Of a stretch of DNA of 64,000 bases, positions 63,538-64,000 are shown piece after piece. Numbering within the stretch: position 1 is the first letter of the stretch; each line of letters begins with the position of its first letter. Origin of the DNA: Candidatus Villigracilis affinis (GTDB lineage Bacteria; Chloroflexota; Anaerolineae; Anaerolineales; Villigracilaceae); the NCBI GenBank assembly GCA_016718275.1, contig JADKEA010000019.1, positions 248,001 through 312,000 on the forward strand, read 5' to 3'. A program made the position numbers and the translations under genes. The notes under the pieces are model-generated. The model searched no databases, was not told the origin of the DNA, and saw nothing but the letters and a program-made list of their open reading frames with translations.

Positions 63538-64000
63538 TTATTCCTTCTCAAAAATGATTTCTATCCATTCAAGGATTTCTTGATTTTGGGTTTGTTGGAG
63601 CTTGATTTCTATTCGGCTGTTTGAACAGGCAACTTTTGTTTTCGTTGCGCGTCCGCTGAAATAATGCTCGATGATGGTTGCGCTGTTGTGAAGCGCAGTA
63701 TGGCTGATTGTACAACCGCCATCGCCAAATGGGACGATGCCGAGGTGAGTAGATTCTGAAATGCCATCATCGGTCAGGGATGCGACGACCAGTGTGACAT
63801 CGGTGTGAAGGATGTCTTTGTAATTTTTCGGCGCGGGCTTTCCATCGAGATTGTGAGTGCGGAGTGCGAGCAGGACGGTCTTGTCGTTTTCGATGCGTTC
63901 CCACGAGGGAGAAAAGCCAGCGCGCAAACCGCCCTGCCATTTTGCATGGACGGGATACGTTTGGAAAACAACTTGATTGCGTGCAATGGCGGCGAGCCCG
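63538..64000 (-). CDS. Unidentified protein, partial at window edge
   Basis: An open frame enters from the right edge and ends at a TAA (63538-63540), giving at least 153 residues. It reads FQTYPVHAKWQGGLRAGFSP near the edge, then a beta-rich domain with HLGIVPFGDGGCTISH, and ends in acidic IIFEKE. I do not recognise the family. No ATG lies in this stretch of the frame, so the start is outside the window. Its final codons contain the AAGGA that serves as the galT ribosome site, so the two are co-translated. Confidence 0.65.
   Translation of the reverse strand, partial: GLAAIARNQVVFQTYPVHAKWQGGLRAGFSPSWERIENDKTVLLALRTHNLDGKPAPKNYKDILHTDVTLVVASLTDDGISESTHLGIVPFGDGGCTISHTALHNSATIIEHYFSGRATKTKVACSNSRIEIKLQQTQNQEILEWIEIIFEKE

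Noticed and set aside
1..64000. tRNA, rRNA, insertion sequences or phage genes
   Set aside because: I saw no cloverleaf, rRNA segment, transposase or integrase; the window appears to be stable chromosome.

Overview
The window looks like chromosomal DNA of a member of the Chloroflexota, most likely class Anaerolineae. The grounds are two very long multi-GAF sensor kinases, a polyphosphate-glucokinase-type ROK kinase, a very large LamG/SLH surface protein and the overall gene style. This is inferred from gene content only: there is no rRNA or other marker gene in view.

Region 1 (1-13.2 kb) is signal transduction. A receiver/degenerate-GGDEF protein, an 11-GAF histidine kinase of 2475 residues, a CheY-like receiver and an alpha/beta-hydrolase-fold protein whose nucleophile position is Gly form one plus-strand cassette closed by a terminator. 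A minus-strand Lnt-like N-acyltransferase follows, then a NarL-type two-component pair preceded by a perfect 18-bp palindrome. Region 2 (13.2-19.8 kb, minus strand) encodes what looks like a full phosphorelay: a 6-GAF hybrid kinase with two receivers, an Hpt protein, and a receiver fused to a class III nucleotide cyclase. A small membrane protein gene with a broken 5' end lies beside it.

Region 3 (20-34.7 kb) is mixed metabolism and transport: a Methyltransf_32-like methyltransferase, DUF1232 and NIPSNAP proteins, a secreted HAF-repeat protein, a frameshifted unknown gene, a CrtI/CrtISO-like oxidoreductase, methylglyoxal synthase, and an ABC export system in which one permease carries a PrsW-like intramembrane protease domain. 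Then come an APH-type kinase, polyphosphate glucokinase, a beta-lactamase-fold serine hydrolase, a DmpA-type P1 peptidase and a lipoprotein. Region 4 (34.9-38.6 kb) holds a second ABC-2 system with a good promoter, and a DAO-type oxidoreductase.

Region 5 (38.7-43.4 kb) is an arsenic-resistance operon: ArsR with an operator overlapping its start codon, an ArsP/DUF318 permease, a CXXC thioredoxin-like protein, an unusual AbrB-radical SAM-SPASM fusion, thioredoxin-type ArsC, and Acr3. Region 6 (43.4-46 kb, minus strand) has an acyltransferase-3 membrane protein, a family-4-like uracil-DNA glycosylase with no cysteine at all, and an arginase/agmatinase-family enzyme.

Region 7 (46.2-62.4 kb) is one 5300-residue secreted protein (eight LamG, FN3, a calcineurin-like phosphoesterase, cadherin-like and InlB-B-like repeats, and three C-terminal SLH domains). 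Its roughly 200-nt leader is structured and ends in an intrinsic terminator just before the gene. The window closes with a frameshifted galT and a partial unknown gene. Three genes (about 13.4, 23.8 and 63.3 kb) are broken by single-base frameshifts, at least two of them in homopolymers, so consensus errors in the assembly are a real possibility.
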